Source: Pseudomonas entomophila (lineage in GTDB: Bacteria; Pseudomonadota; Gammaproteobacteria; Pseudomonadales; Pseudomonadaceae). From it: a DNA stretch of 64,000 nt. The notes below the pieces were generated by a model. It worked only from the letters and a program-made list of their open reading frames with translations. It was not told the origin of the DNA and searched no databases. Made by a program: the position numbers and the translations under genes. The stretch spans positions 1,054,001 through 1,118,000 of the forward strand of contig NZ_CP063832.1 of assembly GCF_023277925.1 (NCBI RefSeq), given 5' to 3'. Numbering within the stretch: position 1 is the first letter of the stretch; each line of letters begins with the position of its first letter. Shown here one piece after another: positions 17,272-26,210 of the stretch.

Positions 17272-18009
17272 TCAGTGTGCGTCCTTGCAGGTGTCGGTCA
17301 GTTTTCGGGTGATTGCGGCGGTCTGTTCGTTCACGGGGGCATGGGCCGAACGTTCGGCCAGGCGCTGGTAACTCAGGCAGGCGTCGGCCTGGCTGTAGCG
17401 CGACTTGTCGATCAGTTGCAGTGCTTCCGCCAGCTCGGGTTCGCTTTGCAGCGCCTGGCCCATATAACGGGCCAGGCGTGCCCGATAGAGCTGGCGCGCA
17501 GCGTCGTCGTCGACCGCCACGAAAGCCAGGGTGGTGGGGTTGCGCTCCAGCTTGTAGGCCTGGAACACCACGCCATGGCGGGGGTCGGCCAGCGGGCTGC
17601 TGGCGACCAGGGCGTAGGGCACGCCGTCGTGGTCTTGCAACTGTGCGCTGGCTTCGCCGAAGCCAAGGCTGGCGCTGGCCAGCTCGCCGTTGACGATGGC
17701 GAACGCGCGCAAGGTTTCATGGCGGCCGCTGTAGCTGCCGCAAAGCACGCTGACCGCTTCGCCAGCCAGTGTCAGGGTGTGGTTGGCCGGAAGCTGTTCG
17801 CATCCGGGGAGCAGGCGGGTGTTCTGCTCGAGCAAGATGTCAGGCCCTTGCTTCACCAAGATGCGCGCGCCATAGGGCGCCTCGGCGAACTGGCTGGGCG
17901 TGGATTGCTTCAGGTAGCTGACCTGCAGGGCGTCGGGAGCCGATTGCGAGGCGAGCGTCAGCCCGGACAGGCTGAAGACCAGCAGTCCGCCAAACAACTT
18001 TGAAGTCAT
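17272..18009 (-). CDS. Exported small protein, candidate immunity/lysozyme inhibitor
   Basis: A 245-residue protein with a signal peptide (LFGGLLVFSLSGLTLAS) and four cysteines after it (GCEQ, VLCGS, DACLS, DTCKD), enough for two disulfides in the periplasm. It is followed one base later by the lysozyme-like gene and preceded one base earlier by the HlyD gene. No family was recognised. Its position beside a predicted exported glycan hydrolase makes an immunity role plausible, as in type VI effector-immunity pairs; an accessory role in export is the alternative. Confidence 0.7.
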   Translation of the reverse strand: MTSKLFGGLLVFSLSGLTLASQSAPDALQVSYLKQSTPSQFAEAPYGARILVKQGPDILLEQNTRLLPGCEQLPANHTLTLAGEAVSVLCGSYSGRHETLRAFAIVNGELASASLGFGEASAQLQDHDGVPYALVASSPLADPRHGVVFQAYKLERNPTTLAFVAVDDDAARQLYRARLARYMGQALQSEPELAEALQLIDKSRYSQADACLSYQRLAERSAHAPVNEQTAAITRKLTDTCKDAH

Positions 18010-18010
18010 T

Positions 18011-19309
18011 TCAATTGTTCCTTAAAGAAGAACGCAGGCTGGAAGTGATGGGGTTGAAGATGATCGAAGCGATGGATCGCTTGTCTGTCTTGATGTCCAT
18101 GAGTACGGACATGCCGGGTTTTACTTTGCTGTCGAGGTCCTTTGCGAGTCTCCATTCCCCTAGTGCGGCTTCAAGTGTGTACTGACGGTTGCCTGGGCCG
18201 CCTGCCTGGGCACGGTCTTCTTCGGAGTCGGCGCTGATCCAGGTCAGGTTCGCGCCAATGCTGCCGTAGAGTTGGTAAGGGAATGCGTCGACCTTGACCT
18301 CGGCTGGCGCACCCACTGCAAGAAACCCCACATCGTTGGAGTTGGCCTTGGCCCTGACCACCAGGTTGGCATCCGCTGGCACCAGCTTGGTGATTTCCTC
18401 CGACGCCTTGACCATCTGCGTGGCGTGGGTGAGCTTGAGCTCGGTGATGTAGCCGGCCTGCGGCGACTCGATCGCCAGCAATCGGGAGTTGCGCCTGGCC
18501 TTGACCAGTTCGCTGCCCAGGTCATCGAGGGTTCGCGCCAGGTTTTCCCGCTCCTTGAGCAGTTGCTCTGTCCGCGAGCCATGCAATGCGTCGACCTTGC
18601 CTTGGGTGATGACCAGCTCCTGGCGTTCCTTGCGTAGCCGGGTCTTGAGAATGATGCCTTCGTTGCGCAGGCGGTTACGCGTGTCGAGGTATTCCATGTA
18701 CTTGAACCGGGAGATGGCGCTGCCGGCACTGTCGCGCACGGCTGCTTCCTGGGCGTCGGCGATGCGCAGCAGGTCCTTGTTCTTCTGGATCTCCGCCTGG
18801 GTGGAGACGATGGCCAGTTCACCGATGGTGGCCTGGCGCTCCAGGTCGAGCAGGGTCTGGCTGAAGTTGCGCTCCGAGGCACGCCACAATTCGAGCTCCT
18901 CGCGCGCGGCCGTGCCCTGGTCATGTTCGAAGGCCGGCGGCCGTTCGTTCAGCGAGGCCTGCACCCGCTCCTCCGCCAGCCGGGTCTTTTCGTGCAACGC
19001 TTCCAGCTTGGCCAGTTCAGCCTGCGACACCTGGGGGTCAAGCAGGGCAATGCGCTCGCCCTTGTTGACGAACTGACCTTCCTTGACCAGAACCTCCTTG
19101 ATCTCGCCGGTTTCCACGGCCTGGATACTTTTTACCTTGCCTTCGGGGGCGATACGCCCGCTGACGGTCACCACGGTATCGATCCTGATCAACGAGGCAG
19201 CGAGCATTGCCGCGAGCAGCAGCACCACGGTGAGCTGGATGGCGACCCTTGGCAGGCGCCGGGCAGGCTGTTCGAGATACGCCGCCACATCGGGGTTGCA
19301 AGGGCTCAT
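18011..19309 (-). CDS. HlyD-family membrane fusion protein (type I secretion adaptor)
   Basis: A 432-residue periplasmic adaptor. One N-terminal membrane helix (QLTVVLLLAAMLAASLI) is followed by a lipoyl-like half motif (VTVSGRIAPEGKVKSIQAVE), a long coiled coil from about 110 to 290, and a second lipoyl/beta-barrel part (AGYITELKLTHATQMVKASE). The C-terminus (VKPGMSVLMDIKTDKRSI) matches the HlyD/EmrA group. Its start overlaps the ABC gene by 4 bases (ATGA). Together they span the inner membrane and periplasm; the outer-membrane TolC partner is not in the window. Confidence 0.93.
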   Translation of the reverse strand: MSPCNPDVAAYLEQPARRLPRVAIQLTVVLLLAAMLAASLIRIDTVVTVSGRIAPEGKVKSIQAVETGEIKEVLVKEGQFVNKGERIALLDPQVSQAELAKLEALHEKTRLAEERVQASLNERPPAFEHDQGTAAREELELWRASERNFSQTLLDLERQATIGELAIVSTQAEIQKNKDLLRIADAQEAAVRDSAGSAISRFKYMEYLDTRNRLRNEGIILKTRLRKERQELVITQGKVDALHGSRTEQLLKERENLARTLDDLGSELVKARRNSRLLAIESPQAGYITELKLTHATQMVKASEEITKLVPADANLVVRAKANSNDVGFLAVGAPAEVKVDAFPYQLYGSIGANLTWISADSEEDRAQAGGPGNRQYTLEAALGEWRLAKDLDSKVKPGMSVLMDIKTDKRSIASIIFNPITSSLRSSLRNN

Positions 19310-21324
19310 ACGGCTTCGTCCAGGCTGTGGCGGGTGTCTTGCAGCACAAGGCCGCCGTGTTCTAGGCGGTAGATCCGGTCATAGCCGGCCAGCGAACGCG
19401 GTCGGTGTGAAACAGTGATCACCGTCAGCTCGGGGAAATGCCGAATCAGGTTGTCGTGGATCAACTGTTCGGTCTGCTCGTCCAGCGCACTGGTCGACTC
19501 GTCCAGCAGCAGGATGTCCGGCTTGGACGCAAGCGCCCTGAGCAGGCAGATGCGTTGGCGCTGGCCCCCCGAGAGGCTACCGCCGCCCTCGCCGAGGATG
19601 CGCTGGTAGTGGTCTGGATGGGCTTCGATGATGTCATCGGCGCAGGCAAGCCTGGCAAGCGCGTCCAGTGCCGGACGGTCGGTCATGGCGTTGAGTGGCG
19701 TGATGTTGTCGAGCAAGGTGCCGCTGAACAGGAAGGCCTGTTGTGGCAACAGGCAGACCTTGTGCCGGATGAAGGCCTGGTTGTACTGGCGGATATCCAC
19801 GCCATTGGCCGCCACGCGCCCTCCCTGCGGCTGATAGGCGTTGGCCAGCAGCTTGAGCAGCGTGCTCTTGCCGCAGCCGCTGCGGCCGACGATGGCGATT
19901 TTCTCGCCTTGCTGGATGTCCAGGTTGACGGCATCCAGCAGCGCCGGCCCCTTGGGGCCATAGCGAAACGTCAGGCGGTCTGCGCTGAGCATGGAGATAC
20001 GTGGGGTAGTGAGGGCTTTTTCGGGCTCCGCCGGCGCGACCTTGTCCTCCAGCTCAAGGAAGCTGGACAAGGCGTTGCGCAATTCCTGCAGCGTGTAGGT
20101 GGCACGGGCGATGGGGTGGAACACACGGCTGGAGAACATCTGGAAGGCAACGAGCTGGCCCATGCTCATGTGGTTGTCGAGCACCAGCAGGGCGCCATAC
20201 CACAAGGTCCCCAGGATACCCAGGCGTTGGACCCAGATGTTGGTGGCCACCGTCCAGTTGGCGTGGCGAGCATCTCGGCAACCCTGTTCGGCATCGGCCA
20301 GCAGTTGCGTGCCAAGGCGCGATTGGACGAGGCCTTCTCGGCCTGTCAGTTTCAAGGTCTCGATGCCCTGCAAAGCCTCGGTCAGCAGCGCGGGTGCCTG
20401 GGATGCCTGGGCGGGCCTGGCCTGGCGGATACGGTCGAACATCAGGTTCAGCGAGAAGATCACCAGGATGAAGGCGCTGGAAAGCACGGTCAGTGGCAGG
20501 CTGTAGGCCATCATCAGCACCACGAACACCAGGCAGAAGGCCAGGTCCAGCGCGTTGAACAGGCCGCCGGAAAAGTTCAGCTTGCGGAAGATGTCGGCGC
20601 GCCGTGCGGTCTCGACCAGTTCGCCGACTTTACTGGCCCCATAGAAGGGCAGTGGCTTGTCCAGCAGCGAGGCATGGACGCGCGAGGCGATCAGCATGTC
20701 GAGTTTGGCGCTGGCTTCGGTGCTCACATACACCCGGGCCAATGACAGCGCCAGTTCGCAGCAGGCGAGGATGATGGCCAGGCTGCCGAAAACGTGCAGG
20801 GCGGACAGGTTCTGGTGGACCAGGACCCGGTCGATGATGATCTGGCTGAAGATCGGGATGGAAAAGCCGAGCGTCTGGATCAGTAGGGTAGCGCCGGCGA
20901 TCAGTGCCACGGTGGGGCCATCGAAATAGTGACGCAGCGCGGCACGCAGGCTCAGAGCACCGGTCGGGTTTCTTTTCAATTGCAGGGCTGTGCCGATGAG
21001 CATGCGCTTGACTTCGGCCAACGGCAGCATCAGCGGGGTGTCCGGCATGCCTGGCTGGAAGATGAAGCACAGGCCTCTTTCCAGCTTGGCCAAGACACAC
21101 AGGCCGTGCTCTTCAAGGTTGATGAGCAGGGGCTGGGGCGCTCGATCCAGGTGTTGTGCCGCCCAGGCCTTGCAAGTGAAGCCCTGCTGCCTTGCCAGTG
21201 AGCGGCATTGCTTTTCCAGGGGTTGGGACGAAACCGAATGGCGTTGACGCTGCAAGGCCAGTGGGTCGGTGGCATGGCCTTGCAATGACAGGCAGAAGCA
21301 CAGGCTTGGAACAATCCCGTCCAT
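19306..21324 (-). CDS. Type I secretion ABC exporter with degenerate C39-like domain
   Basis: A 672-residue fusion of three parts. Residues 1-115 form a C39-like domain (LEKQCRSLARQQGFTCKAWA, then LLINLEEHGLCVLAKL). Aligned on the QGH at 15-17, Gly3 falls where the catalytic Cys of peptidase C39 should be, so this is a non-cleaving domain like that of HlyB. Residues 135-420 are the transmembrane region. The ATPase has Walker A GRSGCGKST, signature LSGGQRQRI and Walker B DILLLDEST. It is first in the operon, so it sets the transcript. A non-cleaving exporter is expected to recognise an uncleaved substrate, here probably the lysozyme-like protein. Confidence 0.9.
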   Translation of the reverse strand: MDGIVPSLCFCLSLQGHATDPLALQRQRHSVSSQPLEKQCRSLARQQGFTCKAWAAQHLDRAPQPLLINLEEHGLCVLAKLERGLCFIFQPGMPDTPLMLPLAEVKRMLIGTALQLKRNPTGALSLRAALRHYFDGPTVALIAGATLLIQTLGFSIPIFSQIIIDRVLVHQNLSALHVFGSLAIILACCELALSLARVYVSTEASAKLDMLIASRVHASLLDKPLPFYGASKVGELVETARRADIFRKLNFSGGLFNALDLAFCLVFVVLMMAYSLPLTVLSSAFILVIFSLNLMFDRIRQARPAQASQAPALLTEALQGIETLKLTGREGLVQSRLGTQLLADAEQGCRDARHANWTVATNIWVQRLGILGTLWYGALLVLDNHMSMGQLVAFQMFSSRVFHPIARATYTLQELRNALSSFLELEDKVAPAEPEKALTTPRISMLSADRLTFRYGPKGPALLDAVNLDIQQGEKIAIVGRSGCGKSTLLKLLANAYQPQGGRVAANGVDIRQYNQAFIRHKVCLLPQQAFLFSGTLLDNITPLNAMTDRPALDALARLACADDIIEAHPDHYQRILGEGGGSLSGGQRQRICLLRALASKPDILLLDESTSALDEQTEQLIHDNLIRHFPELTVITVSHRPRSLAGYDRIYRLEHGGLVLQDTRHSLDEAV

Positions 21325-21599
21325 GGAAGCGCCTTAAAAGAGAATGATTTAGATATGGATTTATCGCGGCATCATACATTTTTTACATTTTGTAACATCC
21401 ATATTTGTTAATCGTAAGCGATTGATTTGATTGCAAAAATCTATTGATGTAGGCGGCGTTCGGAGAGTGGGGTGCGCGCTGCGGAGGCTTGGATATTCTG
21501 TAAAAATGATGGCTTTATGGTGGCATCTACAGCGAATGCCGTTGCCGAGTGTGAGGGGGGATTGCGTGCCCAGAACGGGCCAGAAGGGAAAGTGGGTGC
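21325..21599. promoter_or_regulatory. AT-rich promoter region of the exporter operon
   Basis: This 275-bp gap is much richer in A and T near 21335-21450 than the surroundings. It includes runs such as ACATTTTTTACATTTTGTAA and GATTGATTTGATTGC. No recognised operator was found. It must hold the promoter for the ABC-HlyD operon read leftwards. AAGG lies 9 bases before the ABC start. Such AT-rich segments often mark H-NS/MvaT-silenced or acquired loci; this is inference. Confidence 0.5.
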
Positions 21600-21626
21600 A
21601 AAAGAAAAGGGGGCCTCTCGGCCCCC
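21600..21626 (-). terminator. Rho-independent terminator of the polyamine operon
   Basis: GGGGGCC at 21609-21615 and GGCCCCC at 21620-21626 form a 7-bp stem with a 4-base loop. Read on the minus strand it is followed by TTTTC and further T, so it ends the nspC operon. Confidence 0.85.
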
Positions 21627-21648
21627 TCAGTGTTTCATGGCTTGGCTA

Positions 21649-22893
21649 TCAAGCCTCGGCGTCCCATGGACGGTCGCCGTTCTCATCCTTGACGCGGGTC
21701 GGCAGGCCCATCACGTCCAGCGCCTTGAGGAACGGCTCGGCAGGCAGCTCCTCGACGTTGACCATGCGCCCGGCGTCCCACTGGCCGCGGGCGACCAGCA
21801 GGGCGGCAGCCACCGGCGGTACGCCGGCAGTGTAGGAGATGCCCTGGCTGTCGGTCTCGGCGTAGGCCTCTTCGTGATCCGCCACGTTGTAGATGAACAC
21901 CTCGCGCGGCTGGCCGTCCTTGGTGCCCTTGACCAGGTCGCCGATGCAGGTCTTGCCGGTGTAGCCCGGGGCCAGCGAAGCGGGATCAGGAAGCACGGCC
22001 TTGACCACTTTCAACGGCACCACTTCCAGGCCTTCGGCGGTCTTGACCGGTTGCTCGGAGAGCAAACCGAGGTTCTTCAGCACGGTGAACACGTTGATAT
22101 AGTGCTCGCCGAAGCTCATCCAGAAGCGCACGTTCGGCACGTTCAGGTTCTTCGAGATCGAGTGGACCTCGTCGTGGCCGGTCAGGTACAGGTTTTGCGA
22201 TCCGACCACCGGCAGGTCGTCGGTGCGCTTGACCTCGAACATGGTGTTGCTGGTCCACTGGCTGTTCTGCCAGCTCCATACTTGCCCGGTGAACTCGCGG
22301 AAGTTGATTTCCGGGTCGAAGTTGGTGGCGAAGTACTTGCCGTGGGAGCCGGCATTGACGTCGAGGATGTCGATCGAGTCAATGCGGTCGAAATACTGCT
22401 GCTGCGCGAGTTTCGCGTAGCTGTTCACCACACCCGGGTCGAAACCGACACCAAGAATGGCGGTAATGTTCTTCTGCTGGCACTCTTCGAGGTGTTTCCA
22501 CTCGTAGTTGCCATACCAGGGCGGGGTTTCGCAGATCTTGCCCGGTTCTTCGTGAATCGCGGTGTCAAGATAAGCGACACCGGTATCGATGCAGGCGCGC
22601 AGCACCGACATGTTGAGGAAGGCAGAACCAACGTTGATCACGATCTGCGATTCGGTCTCGCGGATCAGTGCCTTGGTTGCCTCGACATCGAGGGCATTGA
22701 GCGAGAAGGCCTGGATGTCGGCGGGTACCTTGAGGCTACCCTTGGCCTTGACGCTGTCGATGATGGCCTGGCATTTGGAGATGTTCCGTGACGCAATCGC
22801 AATACGACCCAGTTCGTCGTTATGCTGTGCGCACTTGTGGGCCACCACCTTGGCGACACCTCCTGCACCAATGATAAGAACGTTCTTCTTCAA
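21649..22893 (-). CDS. Carboxy(nor)spermidine dehydrogenase (saccharopine dehydrogenase-like)
   Basis: A 414-residue enzyme of the saccharopine-reductase fold. The N-terminus VLIIGAGGVAKVVAHKC is the dinucleotide-binding loop; GVGFDPGVVNSYAKLAQQ and FINVGSAFLNM-like segments are shared with carboxynorspermidine synthase. It joins aspartate semialdehyde to a diamine to give carboxy(nor)spermidine, which NspC then decarboxylates. The nspC gene lies 30 bases upstream on the same strand, so the pair makes spermidine by the carboxy route. Length is normal. A terminator follows. Confidence 0.88.
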   Translation of the reverse strand: MKKNVLIIGAGGVAKVVAHKCAQHNDELGRIAIASRNISKCQAIIDSVKAKGSLKVPADIQAFSLNALDVEATKALIRETESQIVINVGSAFLNMSVLRACIDTGVAYLDTAIHEEPGKICETPPWYGNYEWKHLEECQQKNITAILGVGFDPGVVNSYAKLAQQQYFDRIDSIDILDVNAGSHGKYFATNFDPEINFREFTGQVWSWQNSQWTSNTMFEVKRTDDLPVVGSQNLYLTGHDEVHSISKNLNVPNVRFWMSFGEHYINVFTVLKNLGLLSEQPVKTAEGLEVVPLKVVKAVLPDPASLAPGYTGKTCIGDLVKGTKDGQPREVFIYNVADHEEAYAETDSQGISYTAGVPPVAAALLVARGQWDAGRMVNVEELPAEPFLKALDVMGLPTRVKDENGDRPWDAEA

Positions 22894-22923
22894 TTCAGCT
22901 GCTCTCCTTCATGAAAGCCTGTC

Positions 22924-24021
22924 TTACGACAGGCTCGAAACGTAGTCGTCGAAACCGAACTCGCGCACCACCTCGACGCTGCCGTCGAGCTGCTTGACCA
23001 CGATGGACGGCATTTTCAGACCGTTGAACCAGTTTTTCTTGACCATGGTGTAGCCGGCGGTGTCGACGAACGACAGGCGGTCACCAATCTGCAGCGGCTT
23101 GTCGAACTGATACTCGCCGAAGATATCGCCGGCCAGGCACGACTTGCCGCAGACCATGTAGGTGTGCGCGCCGTCGTTGGGGGCCATCTTGGCGTTGAGG
23201 CGGTAGATCAGCAGGTCGAGCAGGTGCGCCTCGATCGAGCTGTCGACCACGGCCAGGTGCTTGCCATTGTACAGGGTGTCGAGCACGGTCACTTCCAGCG
23301 AGGCGCTGTTGGTGATAGCCGCTTCGCCCGGCTCCAGGTAAACCTGCACACCGTAGGTTTGCGAGAACTGCTTCAGGCGCGCGCAGAATGCGTCCACCGT
23401 ATAGTCTTCACCGGTGAAGTGGATGCCGCCACCGAGGCTGACCCACTCGACCTTGTGCAGCAGGTGGCCGAAGCGCTCTTCGATGTGCGACAGCATCTTG
23501 TCGAACAGGCCGAAGTCACCGTTCTCGCAGTTGTTGTGGAACATGAAGCCGGAGATCTTCTCGATCACCTTTTCGATCTTTTCCGGGGCCCATTCGCCCA
23601 GGCGGCTGAACGGGCGCGCAGGGTCGGCCAGCAGGTAGTCGGAGCTGCTCACCTGCGGGTTGACGCGCAGGCCGCGGACCTTGCCTTCGGATTGCTCGGC
23701 GAAGCGCTCGAGCTGGCCGATGGAGTTGAAGATGATCTTGTCGCAGTTGTCGAGCATCTCTTCGACTTCATCGTCGGCCCAGGCCACGCTGTAGGCGTGG
23801 GTTTCGCCTTCGAACTTCTGGCGGCCGAGCTTGAGCTCGTACAGCGAAGACGAAGTGGTGCCATCCATGTACTGCTGCATCAGGTCGAACACCGACCAGG
23901 TAGCGAAGCACTTGAGGGCGAGCAGGGCCTTGGCCCCGGACTGCTGGCGAACGTAGGCAATCTTTTCCATGTTGCCCAGCAGCTTTTGTTTATCGATGAG
24001 GTAGTACGGCGTCTTGATCAT
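22924..24021 (-). CDS. nspC: Carboxynorspermidine/carboxyspermidine decarboxylase
   Basis: A 365-residue PLP enzyme of the alanine-racemase fold. K37 in ALLALKCFATW is the expected PLP lysine; the C-terminal half carries the VCGKSCLAGD and YTMVKKNWFNG segments of NspC, around the second active-site Cys and Tyr. It completes the aspartate-semialdehyde route to (nor)spermidine. It is the first gene of a two-gene operon with the dehydrogenase. The match along the full length is good. Confidence 0.92.
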   Translation of the reverse strand: MIKTPYYLIDKQKLLGNMEKIAYVRQQSGAKALLALKCFATWSVFDLMQQYMDGTTSSSLYELKLGRQKFEGETHAYSVAWADDEVEEMLDNCDKIIFNSIGQLERFAEQSEGKVRGLRVNPQVSSSDYLLADPARPFSRLGEWAPEKIEKVIEKISGFMFHNNCENGDFGLFDKMLSHIEERFGHLLHKVEWVSLGGGIHFTGEDYTVDAFCARLKQFSQTYGVQVYLEPGEAAITNSASLEVTVLDTLYNGKHLAVVDSSIEAHLLDLLIYRLNAKMAPNDGAHTYMVCGKSCLAGDIFGEYQFDKPLQIGDRLSFVDTAGYTMVKKNWFNGLKMPSIVVKQLDGSVEVVREFGFDDYVSSLS

Positions 24022-24284
24022 TTAAAGGCCCCCGGCCAGGCCGGCCAAAAAAAGGACACGCATTGTGCCTTCACTTGCCACTATTCGAAAGGGCGCAAGG
24101 CGCATTTCGTCTGAGTTGCGTGGGCGACAGGCCCAGTTGAACAGAAGATTGTGACTGTCCGGAGCTGCGCTCAGGTTGCGCGCCTGCACGATGTGTTGTC
24201 GATCCTGGCCCGAGGGCGTATAAACTGCACCCACTTTTTGGCCGGTCGCTTCCTGAACCGGCCGCTGAAACAAAGAGAGTCGAT

Positions 24285-24995
24285 ATGGGCGCACAGTGGA
24301 AAGCCAAGCATAGAGAAACGGCGGCCAACGCCAAGGGCAAGATCATGGGCAAGCTGGCCAAGGAGATCCAGATCGCCGCCAAGTCCGGCGCCGATCCGGA
24401 CATGAACCCACGCCTGCGCCTGGCCATCGTCCAGGCCAAGAAAGCCTCGATGACCCGTGAGACCCTGGAGCGTGCGATCAAGAAAGGCGCTGGCCTGGAC
24501 GGCGAGGCCGTGCAGTACCATGCCGTCAGCTACGAAGGCTTCGCCCCGCACCAGGTGCCGCTGATCGTCGAGTGCCTGACCGACAACGTCAACCGTACCG
24601 TGGCCCAGATCCGCGTGCTGTTCCGCAAGGGCCAGCTGGGGGCCAGCGGTTCGGTGGCCTGGGACTTCAACCATGTCGGCCTGATCGAGGCCACCCCGGA
24701 AGGTGACGCCGACCCGGAAATGGCGGCCATCGAAGCCGGTGCCCAGGACTTCGAGGAAGGCGAGGAAGAGGGTTCGACCCTGTTCATCACCGACACCACC
24801 GACCTGGACGCGGTGCAGAAGGCCCTGCCGGAGCACGGCTTCACCGTGACGTCGGCGAAGATCGGCTACACCCCGAAGAACCCGGTCAGTGCCGCCAGCC
24901 TGAGCGCCGAGGCGCTTCAAGAGGTCGAAGCGTTCCTCGAGGCGATCGACGAGAACGAAGACGTGCAGAACGTCTATGTCGGCCTGACCGACTGA
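24285..24995 (+). CDS. YebC/PmpR-family protein (YeeN-like paralogue)
   Basis: A 236-residue member of the YebC family. It has the ribosome/DNA-associated N-terminal domain ([20 protein letters not shown], and [20 protein letters not shown]) and the acidic middle domain ([15 protein letters not shown]). The start [11 protein letters not shown] lacks the canonical AGHSKWAN of YebC, so this is the YeeN-type paralogue; the main copy usually lies with ruvC. YebC proteins have been linked to transcription control and, more recently, relief of stalled ribosomes. A TATAAACT -10-like box lies about 65 bases upstream. Confidence 0.9.
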   Translation: MGAQWKAKHRETAANAKGKIMGKLAKEIQIAAKSGADPDMNPRLRLAIVQAKKASMTRETLERAIKKGAGLDGEAVQYHAVSYEGFAPHQVPLIVECLTDNVNRTVAQIRVLFRKGQLGASGSVAWDFNHVGLIEATPEGDADPEMAAIEAGAQDFEEGEEEGSTLFITDTTDLDAVQKALPEHGFTVTSAKIGYTPKNPVSAASLSAEALQEVEAFLEAIDENEDVQNVYVGLTD

Positions 24996-25007
24996 CCTAC
25001 CCAGCGC

Positions 25008-25066
25008 TTCACCGGCAAGCCGGCTCCTACACGCAGTTCCCCCGTAGGAGCCGGCTTGCCGGTGAA
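25008..25066. repeat. REP palindrome pair
   Basis: Arms 25008-25030 and 25044-25066 are inverse complements of 23 bases with the CCGGCAAGCCGGCTCCTAC form. They lie between the YebC-like gene and the LysR gene and may end the first transcript. Confidence 0.9.
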
Positions 25067-25098
25067 TGGGCACTTGGATTCAGCACAGGGGAGCCTGC

Positions 25099-26043
25099 AT
25101 GAACCCCACCTTCGCCTCCCTCAGCCTCGCCCACCTGCGCACCCTCGACTGCCTCCTGCATCTGAAGAACCTCAGCCACGCCGCCGAGCGCCTAGGCTGC
25201 AGCCAGTCCGCGCTCAGCCGCCAATTGGCCCTCCTGCGCGAGGCCTTCGACGACCCGTTGCTGGTGCGTCAGGGCCGTGGTTACGTACTCAGCGAGCACG
25301 CCGAGGCATTGGTCGAACCGCTACGGCAGGTGCTGGACGAACTCAACGCCCTGCGCCAACCCGCCGCCTTCGACCCGGCCCGTTGCGAGCGGCGTTTCTG
25401 CCTGGCGGCGTCGGACTATGTGGCCGAGCACATGCTGCCGTTGCTGGTGGCGGCATTGGAGCGCGAGGCACCTGGGGTGTCGCTGGAGTACCGCACCTGG
25501 CAGGCCGGGCAATACGCCTTGCTGGCCAGTGGCGAGATCGATCTGGCCACCACGCTGTTCGACGAGTCGCCAGCCAACCTGCACGGCCGCCTGCTCGGTG
25601 AGGACCGTGCGGTGTGCCTGATGCGGCATGACCATCCACTGACCTTGCACGCTGAACTCAGCCAGGGTGACTACCTGGCGTTCAAGCATGTGCGGGTGTC
25701 CGGTGGCGGCGACAAGGACAGCTTCATCGACCGCCACCTTCGCGCCCAGGGCGCGCAACGGCGGATCAGCCTGGAGGTGCCGTTCTTCAGCGCCATGGTC
25801 CAGGTGGTCGCTAACGGCCAGGCGCTGGCCACGGTGCCCGAGCATATCGCCACGCAATTGGCGCGGTTGCATGGCCTGGCCTGGCGGCCGCTGGGCTTCA
25901 TCACGCACACCCAGCGCTACTGGGTGGTCTGGCATCAGCGCCTGCAGGCTTCGGCCGAGCACCGTTGGTTGCGCAACCGGGTGTACGAGCTGTGGCGCCA
26001 GTCGCAGTTCGGTGTGCAGGGCGGGCATGCGCCTTTGCCATAG
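25099..26043 (+). CDS. LysR-family transcriptional regulator
   Basis: A 314-residue LysR protein. The winged helix is LAHLRTLDCLLHLKNLSHAA then LGCSQSALSRQLALLR. Its effector domain has the FDESPANLHGRLLGEDRAV and HPLTLHAELSQGDYLAFKHV segments of the NodD/SyrM-like branch. The start at 25099 follows GGGGAG. It lies 167 bases upstream of the aromatic amino acid decarboxylase in the same direction, so it is the probable regulator of that gene. Confidence 0.9.
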   Translation: MNPTFASLSLAHLRTLDCLLHLKNLSHAAERLGCSQSALSRQLALLREAFDDPLLVRQGRGYVLSEHAEALVEPLRQVLDELNALRQPAAFDPARCERRFCLAASDYVAEHMLPLLVAALEREAPGVSLEYRTWQAGQYALLASGEIDLATTLFDESPANLHGRLLGEDRAVCLMRHDHPLTLHAELSQGDYLAFKHVRVSGGGDKDSFIDRHLRAQGAQRRISLEVPFFSAMVQVVANGQALATVPEHIATQLARLHGLAWRPLGFITHTQRYWVVWHQRLQASAEHRWLRNRVYELWRQSQFGVQGGHAPLP

Positions 26044-26120
26044 CAGCTATGCGCGAAGTGGGGTTATTCATTGGTCAAAGGCGGCCTAGACTGCTGGGCA
26101 TCGAGTTGTCTGCAACAGTC

Positions 26121-26170
26121 AATTCGCCGGCAAGCCGGTGCCCGCGCGGGAGCCGGCTTGCCGGCGAATT
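26121..26170. repeat. REP palindrome
   Basis: AATTCGCCGGCAAGCCGG (26121-26138) and its complement at 26153-26170 flank a 14-base loop. It sits between the LysR gene and the decarboxylase and could reduce read-through. Confidence 0.85.
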
Positions 26171-26210
26171 GGCCGGTACAGGCAGCGGACAACCCACAGG
26201 AGACCGCCGC

